Shown here in pieces: positions 8,985 through 18,555 of a DNA stretch of 64,000 nucleotides. The translations under genes and the position numbers were made by a program. The DNA is from Leptobacterium flavescens. Its GTDB lineage: Bacteria; Bacteroidota; Bacteroidia; Flavobacteriales; Flavobacteriaceae. Each line of letters opens with the position of its first letter. Positions within the stretch are counted from its first letter, which is position 1. The DNA lies in the NCBI RefSeq assembly GCF_010671605.1, contig NZ_JAABOO010000002.1, positions 682,001-746,000 of the forward strand, written 5' to 3'. Below the pieces are notes generated by a model. That model worked only from the letters and a program-made list of their open reading frames with translations, had not been told where the DNA came from and ran no database searches.

Positions 8985-10460
8985 TTATTGTGTCAGCCAG
9001 GTGGATGCGTTAAAATCGTCGGCCCCTCCCATTCTTTCCACTGCCTTTCTATAATTAACCGAATTCAGGCTTTGTTCCTGTCCCGGATACAGAAATCTCA
9101 ATGGCAATTTATCACCGTTCAGGTTTCCGCAAGCCGGGCCCATAAACGGGATCCCATCCCAGCTGAAACCACTTTCAAAATACCATCTTCTCAATTCGAA
9201 ATAGGGTTCCAAACCTGTAAAATAAAGAGACAACCATTTCTGTTCCCAGATATCCGCAGGTTTATTGTAGACAACTCCGGAATTAAAATAAAAGTCGTCA
9301 AAGTCCGTCCATCCATAAGACGTATAGTTTACCTGATGGTATTCCATAGATGCCTTTATGCCCATTAAATAATGTCTTTTCGGCAGATCATTGATCCAGC
9401 CCCGGACAGCTGCTTCCGCCAACAGAAATTCAATCTCTGCATAGGTCATGATAATACCCTTAGCGGTTTCCAATCCCAGTTCACTGGCCTGGACCTGTGC
9501 AGGGTCATTAAAATACTGTGCCCCCAGACGGGATCCTGCTTTGTTACAATTAGCATTACTCGAGCCGTTAATCGCTCCGGAAAAAACCGGATCGTTATAA
9601 TTGTTGTTATCGGGGCGGGCATAACGGGATAATCTGGGATCTTTATATTTGAGCATAACTGCATACGATGTGCTGCTCAATGCAACGGCATCAAAATCGC
9701 CTGTTTTTAGAGGAATGAGTGGAAATTGATTCGGAGCTCCTTTCAGAAATGTCAGCACTGCATTATCCTCATTTGAGCTGATAATATTCCCGCTGCTGAC
9801 GATGCGGACAAACCGTTCTGCTGCATCGGGAAGTTGATTATTTGCAGTCATCAGCAATCTTAACATTAAAGAATTAGCCAGTTTTTGCCATTTTATCACA
9901 TCTCCATTAAACAGAATATCGCCTCCAACCGAACCCTTTCCCGAAGCCAGAAGGAAAGCAGCGCGTTCCAATTCGGATAAAAGATTTAAATAAATATCTT
10001 CCTGAAGATCATAGACCGGTGTAAAGTTATCCGTATCTCCTTTAATAGCTTCCGAGTAAGGTATATCACCATAAGCATTGGTCAGAGTTGCAAAAATGTA
10101 GCATCTCCAGACTATAGCCGCTCCTTCCTGAACAGTATTACCTTCCGTTTTTGCAAGTTTTTCAACATTCAAAACATCGGTCAGGCTTGAAAAAAGACCT
10201 TCCCATACTGTTGGAAAGGCATTCCAGTTATACGAATCTACTTCTGTTCTCAGGGTTTTGGCAGTTAGCTGCGCTATGTTATTTCCCAATAAAAAAGATT
10301 CCGTTACCATAGTGGTCATAGTCTGTCTTATGGCGGCAGGAAAAAGGACATCTGCCGTTACCCGGGTGGGTTCATTAATATTTGCATTTATTTCTTCAAA
10401 CTCATTGCAGGTGATAAATAAGGGCGCTAAAAATATGCTGACAAATACTCTGATCTTCAT
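8985..10460 (-). CDS. SusD/RagB-family outer-membrane lipoprotein
   Basis: Surface lipoprotein that acts as the substrate-binding lid on a SusC transporter. A hydrophobic signal peptide ends in a lipobox-like sequence (PLFITC), and the mature part begins NEFEEINANINEPT, typical of the SusD-like_2 subgroup. TPR-like helical segments follow (VWRCYIFATLTNAYGDIPYSEA; LLAEAAVRGW), and the C-terminal part contains the family-typical PLRFLYPGQEQSLN. Its 491 aa is normal. It is 34 bases downstream of susC and 22 bases upstream of the BCCT gene. No glycoside hydrolase, sulfatase or peptidase gene accompanies it. Confidence 0.93.
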   Translation of the reverse strand: MKIRVFVSIFLAPLFITCNEFEEINANINEPTRVTADVLFPAAIRQTMTTMVTESFLLGNNIAQLTAKTLRTEVDSYNWNAFPTVWEGLFSSLTDVLNVEKLAKTEGNTVQEGAAIVWRCYIFATLTNAYGDIPYSEAIKGDTDNFTPVYDLQEDIYLNLLSELERAAFLLASGKGSVGGDILFNGDVIKWQKLANSLMLRLLMTANNQLPDAAERFVRIVSSGNIISSNEDNAVLTFLKGAPNQFPLIPLKTGDFDAVALSSTSYAVMLKYKDPRLSRYARPDNNNYNDPVFSGAINGSSNANCNKAGSRLGAQYFNDPAQVQASELGLETAKGIIMTYAEIEFLLAEAAVRGWINDLPKRHYLMGIKASMEYHQVNYTSYGWTDFDDFYFNSGVVYNKPADIWEQKWLSLYFTGLEPYFELRRWYFESGFSWDGIPFMGPACGNLNGDKLPLRFLYPGQEQSLNSVNYRKAVERMGGADDFNASTWLTQ

Positions 10461-10494
10461 TGTTTCTTTTTTAAGTTACTTTATCCTTTCCCTG

Positions 10495-13400
10495 TTAAAA
10501 TCCTGCATTAATACCGATACCAATACTCCTTGTTGAAGGAAAGGAAGTGCTTTCAAAACCATTTATAAAAATTCCGTTTCGGATAGAAAAAGTCTCCGGA
10601 TCGATCGTAGGTACCTTCGACCATAAGAATAAGTTCCGGCCTATAAGGGAGACCCGTAACCTGGAGATCCCGATTTTCCGGCTAAAGAGCTCCGGTACTT
10701 TATAAGTCAGACTCAACTCTCTTAGTTTAAAATAAGTTGCATCGTAAGTAGCCGCCTCAATATTATCCCGGTTAAAGCCATTGCCATAGTAGTTGTAGAA
10801 ATAACCGGTGTAACCGGCTCCACCTGCAGGTACTACCACATCGTTCTCCACCAGCTGACCGTTAGGATCGTACTTCCACCCGGGGCCTATAACCCCACCT
10901 TCATTAACAAGGGTATAGACAGGATCTCCGTTAGAGTCGTAACCTACACTATATACGGTACGTCCCTGAAGGGTTGAAAGATTGAGGTTGGGATCGTCAT
11001 TATTTGTAATAGCGCCTCCGGTGGCGTACAGAGCATGTGATCTGGAGTAAATCTTTCCTCCCAACTGACCGTCCAACAGGAAGCCCAGGGTAACACTTTT
11101 GTATTTAAACGAATTGTAGATCCCTAATCTCCAGTCGGGTTGAAAAGAGCCTGCAGATACCTTTTCTTTGGTGAGAAGAGGCAGGCCGTTCTCATGAATG
11201 ATCCTACCGTCAGGGCCTCTTTCAAATCCGAGGCCATATAGCTGACCGAAAGCTTTCCCTTCTTCCGCCACATATTCCAGATCGGCACCTCCCTCATCTC
11301 CGGGATACAGATCTGCAATCACAGAATATCTTCCTCCCTTTACGGCATCCGGCAGGCTTTCTACAATTGCTCTGTTCCTACCTGCATTAAAGGTTATATC
11401 CCAGCTAAAATCATTTTTATCGATCAATCTTCCCGCCAGGGTCAATTCAATCCCTTTATTTCTTATTTCTCCTCCGTTGGTGAGGTTAAAATCATAACCA
11501 CTGGTTTTACTGACCGGTAAAAAGATCACCTGGTCAAAGCTCAGCATATTGTAATAAGTCAGATCTGCCTTGAGCCTGCCACTCCACAATCTCATATCCA
11601 ATCCGAATTCATATGCCTTTGTTCTTTCATTCGTCAGATCGGGATCGGTAATAGTCCTGTTCGTTGAAAAAACCGCCTGATTACCAAAAGCCGGTTGCGA
11701 GGTAAAAGTATTATCGAAAGCAAAGGCAGGAGCTCCGTTACCTACTTCGGCATAAGAGGTTTTCAGTTTTAGAAAAGTAGTTTCCGGTAATGCAAGGAAA
11801 TCAGATAACAAAGCACTTAATGCAACAGACGGATACCCGAAACTATAGTTGGAATATTGGAGTCCTTCTCCGGGATTTACCAATGTACTATTCCAGTCGT
11901 TCCGATAGGTCAGGTCGAGAAACAAGCGATTGAGATAACTCAGTGAAACCAGGCCAAACAGGCTGTTAATTCCGGTTCGCGCCTTCTGTGAGCTTACTAA
12001 AACCCCTGAACGGGCATTGGCAAGGCTATATATACCGGGTTCTGTCCCGAAAAATTCCAGTTCGGGATTATCGGCGATCAGGAGGTTTGTACGCTGACGC
12101 ATCAGATTTCCTCCCGCTTTTATATCGAAGTTGAAATTGCCTAATTCATTTCGCCTGCTTTGATATCCGAACAGGAATTCTGCATTGGATTCGTTAAATG
12201 AAATTTCATCTTCCCGGTAACTCCCTAACAATACCGCTTTTGTAGACGGCGCCCTTTTATATTGCCTCTCTTCTGCAAGGATATCGGCTCCATAACGGAG
12301 CCTGAAAAATATTCTATTTGTGAGATCGTAGTGGAATTCCGCATGAGTGATAATCCGGTTGTTTTTAAAGGCATTGGTATTTTCATAAGCAATAAACCAG
12401 GGATTATTCACCCAAAGATTCTCTACATAACGCTGTTGTACACCTTCCTGTCCGGGAGTCCAGTAATCTCTGAGGTCACCTATCTTTACCTGACGGGGAA
12501 ACCATAGCCAGCCATACATTACAGATGAGGATTCATCATATCCGGCATTCGGGATATTGTCTGAAACAGAATTGGTATATATAGCATTAAAGTTTACATT
12601 CAGTTTGTTTTCCAAAAGTTTGCGGCCTATATGTACCTGAACCGTGTTTCTTTTAAGCCCTGTGTTGGGCATAATCCCTTCATTAAATAAATTGGTATAC
12701 GACAACCGTGAGTTACCGTCTTCTTTATAATTATTGATAGAGACATTATTTATCGTACTGATCCCGGTTCTGAAAAAATTCTTCACATTATCAGCTGCCG
12801 GGGTAAAAGGGACAGGCTGACCGCCGGAGTTGAATTGTTTGATCAACTGACCGTTCATTTCCGGGCCCCAGTTTTCTCCATAGGCTTCATAATATTCTTT
12901 ATCCCCTATATAATTGGTTCCGTCCAGATAGCTGTACTTCCCTCCTCCTCCAAAGCCATAGGTATTCTGGTAATCCGGTAATTTTAAGATAGATTCGAAA
13001 GTGGTACTGCTGTTAAATTCTACCTCCTGCCCTCCGGTTTCCCTGCCTGTTTTAGTTTGGATAAGTACAACTCCATTTGCCGCCCGGGAACCATACAGAG
13101 CAGATGTAGCGGGGCCTTTAAGTATATTGACGGATGCAATATCATCTGCATTTATTAATTGAGCGGCATTTCCAAAATCGATGGTTGACGAACCGTTAAG
13201 TCCATCGTCAAAACTGTTGAGCCGGTTTGTGATCGGCAGGCCATTTACCACAAACAACGGTTGGTTATTTCCCAGTAAAGATGCTGTTCCTCTAATATTA
13301 ATATTGGCAGAAGCAGTAGGTCCGTTTGCACTTCCCGTAATATATACCCCGGATAATTTACCTGCCAGTGCAGCGACGAGATTTGTGGATTTAACCGTGG

Positions 13401-13794
13401 AAACCTCACTCCCTTTAAGCTTCTGAACCGCATATCCAAGAGCTTTCTCTTCCCTTTTCATTCCCAGGGCAGTAACGATCACTTCACTTAACTCATTACT
13501 GGATACCGACAATGTGATCTCATAAAATCCCTTTTCTGTTAGCTGTAACTGTAAAGTCTGATAACCGATAAAACTAATCCCGATCTTATCTGAAGATACA
13601 TTTATCTCAAGCGAAAAGCGGCCGTTAAAATCAGTTATTGTTCCGTTAGAAGTACCTCTTTCAACAATATTGGCTCCTGCCAACGGGATACCATCCGTAT
13701 CTGTAACAATACCGGAAATTTCTCTTTTCTGCCCGTAAACGGATATGGAAAAACCAAAAAGTAATAGCAAAAGAATTCGCAAATAAGATCTCAT
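10495..13794 (-). CDS. SusC/RagA-family TonB-linked outer-membrane transporter
   Basis: TonB-dependent outer-membrane importer, 1099 aa. Order of parts: signal peptide (first about 22 residues, ending SVYG-Q); a carboxypeptidase-regulatory-like domain (ISGIVTDTDGIPLAGANIVERGTSNGTITDFNGRF); a plug with the SusC signature GLPITNRL...SVNILKGPATSALYGSRAANGVVLIQTK; then a 22-strand-type barrel ending in an aromatic-poor terminus (SIGIGINAGF). It is the first gene of susC-susD-BCCT. No sigma/anti-sigma pair or hybrid regulator flanks it, so control by a local promoter or a distant regulator is likely. The substrate is inferred only from the downstream BCCT gene. Confidence 0.95.
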   Translation of the reverse strand: MRSYLRILLLLLFGFSISVYGQKREISGIVTDTDGIPLAGANIVERGTSNGTITDFNGRFSLEINVSSDKIGISFIGYQTLQLQLTEKGFYEITLSVSSNELSEVIVTALGMKREEKALGYAVQKLKGSEVSTVKSTNLVAALAGKLSGVYITGSANGPTASANINIRGTASLLGNNQPLFVVNGLPITNRLNSFDDGLNGSSTIDFGNAAQLINADDIASVNILKGPATSALYGSRAANGVVLIQTKTGRETGGQEVEFNSSTTFESILKLPDYQNTYGFGGGGKYSYLDGTNYIGDKEYYEAYGENWGPEMNGQLIKQFNSGGQPVPFTPAADNVKNFFRTGISTINNVSINNYKEDGNSRLSYTNLFNEGIMPNTGLKRNTVQVHIGRKLLENKLNVNFNAIYTNSVSDNIPNAGYDESSSVMYGWLWFPRQVKIGDLRDYWTPGQEGVQQRYVENLWVNNPWFIAYENTNAFKNNRIITHAEFHYDLTNRIFFRLRYGADILAEERQYKRAPSTKAVLLGSYREDEISFNESNAEFLFGYQSRRNELGNFNFDIKAGGNLMRQRTNLLIADNPELEFFGTEPGIYSLANARSGVLVSSQKARTGINSLFGLVSLSYLNRLFLDLTYRNDWNSTLVNPGEGLQYSNYSFGYPSVALSALLSDFLALPETTFLKLKTSYAEVGNGAPAFAFDNTFTSQPAFGNQAVFSTNRTITDPDLTNERTKAYEFGLDMRLWSGRLKADLTYYNMLSFDQVIFLPVSKTSGYDFNLTNGGEIRNKGIELTLAGRLIDKNDFSWDITFNAGRNRAIVESLPDAVKGGRYSVIADLYPGDEGGADLEYVAEEGKAFGQLYGLGFERGPDGRIIHENGLPLLTKEKVSAGSFQPDWRLGIYNSFKYKSVTLGFLLDGQLGGKIYSRSHALYATGGAITNNDDPNLNLSTLQGRTVYSVGYDSNGDPVYTLVNEGGVIGPGWKYDPNGQLVENDVVVPAGGAGYTGYFYNYYGNGFNRDNIEAATYDATYFKLRELSLTYKVPELFSRKIGISRLRVSLIGRNLFLWSKVPTIDPETFSIRNGIFINGFESTSFPSTRSIGIGINAGF

Positions 13795-14163
13795 AAGAAT
13801 ATCATTGTAGAAAGCATTTATTTTAAGCCTCGAAAAATTGTTAGAGTTAATATTCGGAGCTTATCATCTGTCACTTCATCTCTAAAACTACTATCTGAAG
13901 GAACAGCCTCTGTTTATTTTTTACGAATGATAATTTTTTTTCACGAAAATATTTTTAATCAACTATTAATCAACACTTTAATATTTTCATGCAACAAAAA
14001 CTTAGCATGAAAAAGCAAGCTGAATTATCTAAGGTCAATTGGAAACCTCTCAATATTCGGGATTTATACCATTAGCCGGAAAAGAAGTTGGTCGGGTTAA
14101 AAACACTGTTTTTATTTATTTTTTCGGTATTCTATTCGGAATAAATCTCCTATTTTAGTCACT
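13795..14163 (+). other. Divergent intergenic region between susC and the nitroreductase gene
   Basis: This AT-rich stretch of 369 bases has divergent genes on either side. On the plus strand TATTTTAG (14151-14158), a one-base variant of the -7 consensus, ends 5 bases before the nitroreductase ATG. No exact TAnnTTTG was seen for susC. A 28-codon frame from 13990 was judged chance. No repeat or RNA gene was recognised. Confidence 0.4.
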
Positions 14164-14895
14164 ATGGAAAAAACAGTTACCGATGCCATTCATTACAGAC
14201 GTTCGGTACGGGTCTTTAACAACGAACAACCCGATCCGGAAAAAGTAAAGAAGTGTATCGAAAATGCAGTCCTGGCCCCTACCAGCAGTAATCTTCAGCT
14301 GTGGGAGTTTATTCATATTACCAATAAGGACAGTCTTAAAAAGATGACCAAGGCCTGCCTCGGGCAGAATGCAGCCAGTACTGCAACCCAAATGGTCGTG
14401 GTAGTTTGCAGAAAAGATCTCTGGAGAAAAAGAGCCCGGTTCAATGCAGCCCATTTAAGAAAGCTCAGCGGGAATAAAAGTCCTGATCAGTACAGCAGGA
14501 GAGAAAAGTTTGCGATAAACTATTATACCAAACTGATACCTACCATTTATTTTGATTTTTTGGGTATTATCGGTTGGGCAAAATACCTGCTGTTTAATCT
14601 GGTAGGTCTTTTTAAGCCTATTTACCGACAGGTAAGGAACAGTGATATGCGTATTGTAGCTCATAAGAGTGCCGGACTGGCCGCGCAGAACTTTATGATA
14701 AGCATGGCAGCCATCGGTTATGACACCTGCCCTATGGAGGGAAGTGATACGCTGAGGGTGAAAAAAATACTCGGGCTTCCGTTCTCTTCGGAAATAAACA
14801 TGGTCATCGCTTGTGGGATACGGGACGGTAATAAAGGGATTTATACGGAAAGATACAGAGTACCTTTTGAAGAAGTATATAAACACATAAATTAA
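14164..14895 (+). CDS. Nitroreductase-family flavoprotein
   Basis: FMN-dependent NAD(P)H oxidoreductase fold. The N-terminus AIHYRRSVRVFNNEQPDPEKVKKCIENAVLAPTSSNLQLW carries the FMN phosphate-binding RRSVR and the APTSSN motif of the family, and the C-terminal GLP...NMVIACGIRDG closes the flavin site. At 243 aa it is slightly longer than the usual 200-220 because of an insertion with a hydrophobic stretch (IIGWAKYLLFNLVGLF, about residues 135-155), which may form a membrane-associated or substrate-covering segment. Substrate unknown. A membrane-protein gene follows 14 bases later. Confidence 0.88.
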   Translation: MEKTVTDAIHYRRSVRVFNNEQPDPEKVKKCIENAVLAPTSSNLQLWEFIHITNKDSLKKMTKACLGQNAASTATQMVVVVCRKDLWRKRARFNAAHLRKLSGNKSPDQYSRREKFAINYYTKLIPTIYFDFLGIIGWAKYLLFNLVGLFKPIYRQVRNSDMRIVAHKSAGLAAQNFMISMAAIGYDTCPMEGSDTLRVKKILGLPFSSEINMVIACGIRDGNKGIYTERYRVPFEEVYKHIN

Positions 14896-14909
14896 CTAAC
14901 CAATTATCT

Positions 14910-15704
14910 ATGAAAAACAAAGAACGAATAGATCGGATTTTACAGAATGGATACGAACTGGATTTCGGGGATGTATTCAACAAAAGTTTTGAAGTTTACA
15001 AAAAATCGATTTGGATGATCCTGTTGGGTATCCTGGTTGTTGGTATGATCACTGCAGTGCTGGTGATCCTGCTGTTTTCGGTTATTTTCGGAATACAACT
15101 AAACGATTTTATTTCTCTGGATCCGGCCGTCAGTACTATAGGTGGAAGCGTTTCGTATTTTTTATCCACCACACTTTTCGGGATTGTTATAGCTGCTCTC
15201 TTAGGGCCCGTCAATGCAGGTTTCCTTAAAGTATGTAAAGATGCAAAAGATAATAAAGAGCCTAGTTTTAGTTCGATCTTCCAGTATTATTCATCCGAAT
15301 ACCTGGGGAATATTATCGTGGCTACCGTGATCCTTTCGATCGTTAGCGGGGTATTTTCCTTTATTTCCCAGTTTATGCTAAGCATGCTTTTCCTGAACTA
15401 TATTTTCTCTATTATCTTTTCTACTTTGACAGTACTGATCATTCCGTTGATCATTTTTAAGGACTTTAACGCCATGCAGGCTATAGAATACAGCATTAAG
15501 CTTGTTTCCAAGAACTTTTTAATGGTGTTTTTATTGATCCTGGTAGGGACCCTGGCTTCTTTTCTGGGAGTTTTCCTTTGCGGGATCGGAATACTATTCA
15601 GTCTTCCTTTTCTGTATGCAGTTTACTTCTGCACTTACGATGCTATTGTGGGAGATGATGAAAGTTCGGAGATAGACGAGATCGGAACCGGAGAGGTATA
15701 TTAG
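14910..15704 (+). CDS. Polytopic membrane protein of unknown function
   Basis: This 264-aa protein has about five or six hydrophobic segments (roughly residues 30-60, 75-100, 130-160, 165-190, 205-240). The soluble N-terminus YELDFGDVFNKSFEVYKKSIWMIL resembles Bacteroidota integral membrane proteins sometimes mislabelled as beta-carotene monooxygenases. A short acidic tail (DDESSEIDEIGTGEVY) ends the protein. It is probably co-transcribed with the nitroreductase gene and overlaps the convergent response-regulator gene by 4 bases. No catalytic motif was recognised. Confidence 0.75.
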   Translation: MKNKERIDRILQNGYELDFGDVFNKSFEVYKKSIWMILLGILVVGMITAVLVILLFSVIFGIQLNDFISLDPAVSTIGGSVSYFLSTTLFGIVIAALLGPVNAGFLKVCKDAKDNKEPSFSSIFQYYSSEYLGNIIVATVILSIVSGVFSFISQFMLSMLFLNYIFSIIFSTLTVLIIPLIIFKDFNAMQAIEYSIKLVSKNFLMVFLLILVGTLASFLGVFLCGIGILFSLPFLYAVYFCTYDAIVGDDESSEIDEIGTGEVY

Positions 15705-16345
15705 ATCTCAATATATTTATGTTTAATGGCGTAGAGAACCAGCCCTATTCGGCTTTTTACTTCTAATTTGTCGAAAAGGGTCTCTCTGTAGCCATCTATG
15801 GTTTTCGGAGACAGGTACATTTCTCCTGCTATTTCCTTATAGGTTTTTTCGGTACAGGCAAGTTTTAGGAATTCGATCTCCCTGTCTTTAAGGAATACAT
15901 CTTCATTTTTGTCTTTCCTGTCCAGCGTATCCAAAAGGGTATTGGTAATTCTTTCCGAATAGTAAAACCCCTTTTCAATAACATCGGTAATAGCCCTTTT
16001 AAAGACCTGAGGGTGAATATCTTTGAGGAGATATCCCTTGGCTCCCAATCTCAGCATCTTGATAATGGTTTCCTCGCTATCATCCATAGATAAGGCAATT
16101 ACCTTCTGCTCGGGTTTATTTTCCTTGAGCCAGCTCATGGTCTCAATACCATTCATGATAGGCATATTGATGTCGAGCAGGACCACATCGGGTTTTTCCT
16201 TTAAACGGTCCAGGTTTTCAATGAAATTCTTTCCATTTGTAGCATGAAAGGTCACCTCATAGTCCCCAAAAGAGGATACTAAAGAATCCAGAGACTGCGC
16301 AAAGAGCAGATGGTCATCTACAATGGCTATGGAATATTTTCTCAT
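15701..16345 (-). CDS. NarL/FixJ-type response regulator
   Basis: Two-component response regulator of 214 aa. The receiver domain (about 1-120) has the acidic pair DD at 10-11, phospho-acceptor D58 in LLDINMP, and the conserved Lys in KGYLLKD. The C-terminal LuxR-type helix-turn-helix reads LKDREIEFLKLACTEKTYKEIAGEMYLSPKTIDGYRETLFDKL. It lies 4 bases after the histidine kinase gene, its evident cognate partner. Target genes are unknown; the small protein genes and membrane gene of the same cluster are plausible candidates. Confidence 0.92.
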   Translation of the reverse strand: MRKYSIAIVDDHLLFAQSLDSLVSSFGDYEVTFHATNGKNFIENLDRLKEKPDVVLLDINMPIMNGIETMSWLKENKPEQKVIALSMDDSEETIIKMLRLGAKGYLLKDIHPQVFKRAITDVIEKGFYYSERITNTLLDTLDRKDKNEDVFLKDREIEFLKLACTEKTYKEIAGEMYLSPKTIDGYRETLFDKLEVKSRIGLVLYAIKHKYIEI

Positions 16346-16349
16346 TTTA

Positions 16350-17132
16350 TTAGTTGGACTTATACGGATAGGCCAAAGTTACAGAAACTCCTTTATTTAT
16401 TTCACTCGTAATCGTTAATTTTGCCCCAATAAGTTCCGCCCGTTTACGCATATTTATCAGGCCTGCGCCTTCTCCTCTCTTCTTCATATCGAAACCAACT
16501 CCGTTATCTGTGGCCGAAATAAAGAGCTCCTTCGATCTGAATTCAACAACAATACTGAGTAAAGTTGCCTTGGAATATTTAATACAATTGGAAAAGCATT
16601 CCTGAAAAATACGAAAAATAATAATCTCGTCCTTCTTGTTGATGGGAATTGTATCTCCCAGATGATCATATTCAATACGCAGGAAATTAAGCCGTTTAAA
16701 GCGATTTACCTCAACTTCCAGAGATTCCTGCAACCCCAGATTAGAAACATAATCGGTATTAAGGGTACGGGACAACTGCCTCATTTCGGAAAGGCCTTTT
16801 CCCAATACCTCCGATGCCTCAGACAGGCGCTTCTGATAATTCTCCGGAAGCTCCATTTGAAGCATATTTAACTGCATCTTGGCAACCGACAACAGCTGAC
16901 CTACATTATCGTGCAGTTCCCAGCTTATATTTTTAAAGGTCTGTTCCTGTATCTCATTCTGGGTTTTGGAAAGCTCTGCTTCAAAACGTCTTTTTTCCTC
17001 AGCCTTTTCTATTAAAAGTTGATTTTTCCTCTTTTGATAGGACAAAAAGAAAAACATCACAAAAGTCACTAAAACTAAAATTAGTAGGCTCAGGTAAACT
17101 ATCAGGCTAATCACTTCTTTACTCATAGGCAA
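16350..17132 (-). CDS. Sensor histidine kinase (HisKA_3 type)
   Basis: This 260-aa kinase has one N-terminal membrane anchor (about residues 8-30), a basic/coiled-coil linker, a dimerisation domain with phospho-acceptor H74 in SWELHDNVGQLLSVAKMQLNML, and a HATPase_c domain (FRIFQECFSNCIKYSKAT as N box; DNGVGFDMKKRGEGAGLINMRKRAE as G1/G2 boxes). It has no obvious extracytoplasmic sensor domain, so sensing may be supplied by the membrane protein encoded 4 bases upstream or by the lipoprotein beyond it. It is followed 4 bases later by its response regulator. Confidence 0.92.
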   Translation of the reverse strand: MPMSKEVISLIVYLSLLILVLVTFVMFFFLSYQKRKNQLLIEKAEEKRRFEAELSKTQNEIQEQTFKNISWELHDNVGQLLSVAKMQLNMLQMELPENYQKRLSEASEVLGKGLSEMRQLSRTLNTDYVSNLGLQESLEVEVNRFKRLNFLRIEYDHLGDTIPINKKDEIIIFRIFQECFSNCIKYSKATLLSIVVEFRSKELFISATDNGVGFDMKKRGEGAGLINMRKRAELIGAKLTITSEINKGVSVTLAYPYKSN

Positions 17133-17136
17133 TATT

Positions 17137-17847
17137 TTATAGTGATCTCTTCTGCTGTTGCATATTAATTATAAATCCGATCACAAAAGAACCGTACAGA
17201 ATATAATTAAAAATAGAAAGTATATAATTATATGCATCGTGTGAAAAAGAAAACTCTTTACCAAATATAAATATCGGTGCTGTTCCCAAATGAAAGATCA
17301 GGGCTCCGAATACTATCCAGAAATTCAATGTTTTATGAAAATCCAGGATATCGTTGCTGTTGAATATCTCACTCAGGTACACTATGGTAGCAATAAAAAA
17401 TGTTATGGAACCGGAAACAGTTATTATGTTTAAAAAATAAACATTAAAATCGTTGTAGTTCAACCAGATGTCAATTCCTGTACAAACGACAAAAACCGAT
17501 AAGATCCACATCAGTATCTTCTTATTTGTCTCATTTCTGGACAAAAGATAGTAATAGATTATATAGATCAGGAAATTTATTATCGTATATAAATTTCCTG
17601 TCCATATATTCTCTGCAAGGAGTCCTTCCGGAAATATCTTGCGAAGAAAGGTCATTAACGTGCCGTCATAATCTCTGTAGTGATACCATTTTACTTTGTT
17701 AAAAGTCTCAAAGAGGAATACCATCCACAAAAACGGTAGAAAAAGCTTATTCGGTGTATTCTTGTAATATTTATAGGTTAAACTTGCTACAACTGCAGCA
17801 ATCAATTCAGTATAATATATACCCTCTCTTAAAAGTTCTGAAAACAT
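17137..17847 (-). CDS. Polytopic membrane protein, candidate sensor for the adjacent kinase
   Basis: This 236-aa protein is largely hydrophobic, with about seven predicted membrane segments, aromatic-rich loops (FNKVKWYHYRDYDG; NYNDFNVYF) and a short basic tail (MQQQKRSL). I recognise no named family. Its stop is 4 bases from the kinase start, so translation is probably coupled. The kinase has a single anchor and no sensor domain, so a role as its membrane receptor or signal relay is a reasonable inference from context alone. Confidence 0.7.
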   Translation of the reverse strand: MFSELLREGIYYTELIAAVVASLTYKYYKNTPNKLFLPFLWMVFLFETFNKVKWYHYRDYDGTLMTFLRKIFPEGLLAENIWTGNLYTIINFLIYIIYYYLLSRNETNKKILMWILSVFVVCTGIDIWLNYNDFNVYFLNIITVSGSITFFIATIVYLSEIFNSNDILDFHKTLNFWIVFGALIFHLGTAPIFIFGKEFSFSHDAYNYILSIFNYILYGSFVIGFIINMQQQKRSL

Positions 17848-17890
17848 TATTTATTCTAATCTCAGACCCTAAGGTCATTCCACTTAAAAT

Positions 17891-18388
17891 TTAATAGTCT
17901 GTTGGAGGAATTCCATTTCCCGCTTTGTTTAAAGGATCGATCTCATAGATATTAGGTTCATTATCCCTTCTCATAAAATCGAAATCGATTATAGAACCCT
18001 TCTCTTTTGTCCTGTCTCCTGTCGGGGCCAGAAAGACTGTAGATAAACCGAATTTTCTCTCCGGGGTTGGCGGATATGCAGCTAGATATATTCGTATTCC
18101 CAAATTATCATATCCTTTTTTGTCAGCTTCCTGTTTTACATAAGCCAAATATTCTTCCAATTCTTTCATCGAAAACCAGAATTCCCTGGTGTCCTCATAA
18201 CCAAAAGTATCTCTTAAAATCCTGGCGTGGAGATTCTTATGATTGTTCTGCAGCTCTTTTGCCTCTTCGACGCTGATGGTCTTTTCAGGCTTCTCTATTT
18301 CTTTTTGCTTTTTCTGGCAGGAATACGAAATCACCAGAAAAAAAACAGCAAAGAGAAACATCAGTTTTTTATTGGATGCTCTTTTCAT
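17891..18388 (-). CDS. Small lipoprotein, paralogue of the 18556-18999 gene product
   Basis: This 165-aa protein has a lipoprotein signal peptide (LMFLFAVFFLVISYSC, lipobox VISYSC). The mature part contains a block shared with the upstream gene: F/CGYxDxREFW/YxS, then an amphipathic helix, then LGIRIYLAAYPPTPERKFGLSTVFLAPT, and a C-terminal NIYEIDPLNKAGNGIPPTDY. No known domain was recognised. It lies 43 bases upstream of the membrane-protein/kinase/regulator genes and could be the periplasmic or surface component of that system. Confidence 0.72.
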   Translation of the reverse strand: MKRASNKKLMFLFAVFFLVISYSCQKKQKEIEKPEKTISVEEAKELQNNHKNLHARILRDTFGYEDTREFWFSMKELEEYLAYVKQEADKKGYDNLGIRIYLAAYPPTPERKFGLSTVFLAPTGDRTKEKGSIIDFDFMRRDNEPNIYEIDPLNKAGNGIPPTDY

Positions 18389-18477
18389 AATGTGTTAGGT
18401 AAATTATCTTTCTAAGATACTCAAAATTCGAATGTGAAAAATAAAATCAAATTTTCACTTCTTCTTAGAATAAAAAT

Positions 18478-18500
18478 AACCAGCTGAAAATCAGCTGGTT
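18478..18500 (-). terminator. Intrinsic terminator after the 147-aa protein gene
   Basis: A perfect 10-bp stem AACCAGCTGA/TCAGCTGGTT with a 3-base loop is followed on the minus strand by ATTTTTATT. It separates the 147-aa gene from the downstream lipoprotein gene, so the two paralogues are probably not in a simple single transcript. Confidence 0.8.
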
Positions 18501-18555
18501 ATAATGTTTTTGGTTTTGTAAAAAGGGGAAAAAACCCTTCTGTAAATTAAGCGGT

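Noticed and set aside
13990-14076. 28-codon plus-strand frame (MQQKLSMKKQAELSKVNWK...) as a small gene
   Set aside because: No promoter, ribosome-binding or composition evidence beyond chance in an AT-rich spacer.
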